Source: Gammaproteobacteria bacterium
GTDB lineage: Bacteria; Pseudomonadota; Gammaproteobacteria; Steroidobacterales; GCA-2729495
Length of the DNA stretch: 64,000 nucleotides
Direction: 5' to 3'
Assembly (NCBI GenBank): GCA_015709695.1
Contig: CP054183.1
Coordinates: forward strand, 186,001 to 250,000
The notes below the pieces were generated by a model. That model ran no database searches and was not told where the DNA came from. It was given only the letters and a program-made list of their open reading frames with translations. How positions within the stretch are numbered: position 1 is the first letter of the stretch; every line of letters starts with the position of its first letter. Made by a program: the position numbers and the translations under genes. This document shows, piece after piece, positions 63,765 to 64,000 of this stretch.

Positions 63765-64000
63765 GAAGGCCGCGCCGTCGTGCGCAGGGGCTCCCGCCGG
63801 CCCGTGGCCGGCCATTCGCCCGCACGCTGCAGCTCGCGGCGCAGCGCGGGCGGCCCGAGCAGCTCGCCGACGAGGATGGCAGCGAGGCAGCCCGCCAGCA
63901 CCAGTCGCCCGACCGGTCCCGGGAACTGAATCGCCACCACCACGCCCACGCAGAGGGTGACGGGTCCGCAGCCCATCAGTGCCAGGCCTGTCCAGGCAGT
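63761..64000 (-). CDS. second cation:proton antiporter, C-terminal fragment (runs off window)
   Basis: The 79 visible residues (beginning TAWTGLALMGCGPVTLC) contain two hydrophobic segments and an ending LVGELLGPPALRRELQRAGEW, which resembles the C-terminus of Kef/CPA2 antiporters. The 5' end is outside the window. Its TGA overlaps the start of the downstream antiporter, suggesting that the two form a coupled pair. Confidence 0.65.
   Translation of the reverse strand, partial: TAWTGLALMGCGPVTLCVGVVVAIQFPGPVGRLVLAGCLAAILVGELLGPPALRRELQRAGEWPATGRREPLRTTARPS

Overview
The window is a high-GC gammaproteobacterial chromosome segment. The order of its core genes (complete dcw cluster, then lpxC-dciA-M23 peptidase-secA, then the type IV pilus genes beside sucCD) resembles Xanthomonadales/Steroidobacterales-type genomes. 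That placement is an inference from gene order; no species call is attempted.

Positions 1-18351 hold the division and cell-wall cluster, all on the + strand: the mraZ tail, rsmH, ftsL, ftsI, murE, murF, mraY, murD, ftsW, murG, murC, murB, ddl, ftsQ, ftsA, ftsZ and lpxC. Most genes overlap by an ATGA or GTGA, so this is one translationally coupled operon up to ftsA. Positions 18367-24820 hold dciA (- strand), a c-di-GMP-I riboswitch in front of an envelope M23 peptidase gene, secA, mutT, zapD and coaE. Positions 24847-32669 are a - strand type IV pilus block (pilS, pilR, pilA, pilB, pilC, pilD) with a clear sigma-54 promoter at pilA. Positions 32831-50671 are housekeeping and metabolic genes: sucCD, nadE, bamD, rluD, pgeF, a winged-helix/TPR regulator diverging from a tautomerase and a GFA-family gene, clpB behind a sigma-32 promoter, two FmdB-type zinc ribbons, a DUF502 protein, aspS, a lipase-like hydrolase and an MFS transporter.

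Positions 50683-62178 are an accessory insert, visibly less GC-rich than its surroundings. It carries a complete subtype I-G (formerly I-U) CRISPR-Cas system: cas3, csx17 (cas8), csb1 (cas7), csb2 (cas5/6), a cas4-cas1 fusion, cas2, a leader, and an array of 13 identical 36-bp repeats plus one decayed terminal repeat. The insert is bracketed by a perfect 166-bp direct repeat of the 3' end of the MFS gene. To its right lie two coupled cation:proton antiporter genes on the - strand; the second runs off the window.

The most unusual feature lies inside the CRISPR operon. The cas3 reading frame does not stop after its helicase and HD nuclease domains. It continues through a Gly/Ala/Arg-rich stretch into a Fic (AMP-transferase-type) domain, and the final stop codon overlaps the csx17 start. 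The linker DNA encodes, in another frame, a 66-residue protein with the S-xxx-E-G inhibitory motif of class I Fic antitoxins. No ATG, GTG or TTG in the Fic frame would allow the Fic domain to be made alone. The locus therefore looks like a Fic toxin-antitoxin pair built into, or fused onto, the Cas3 effector of a type I-G system.
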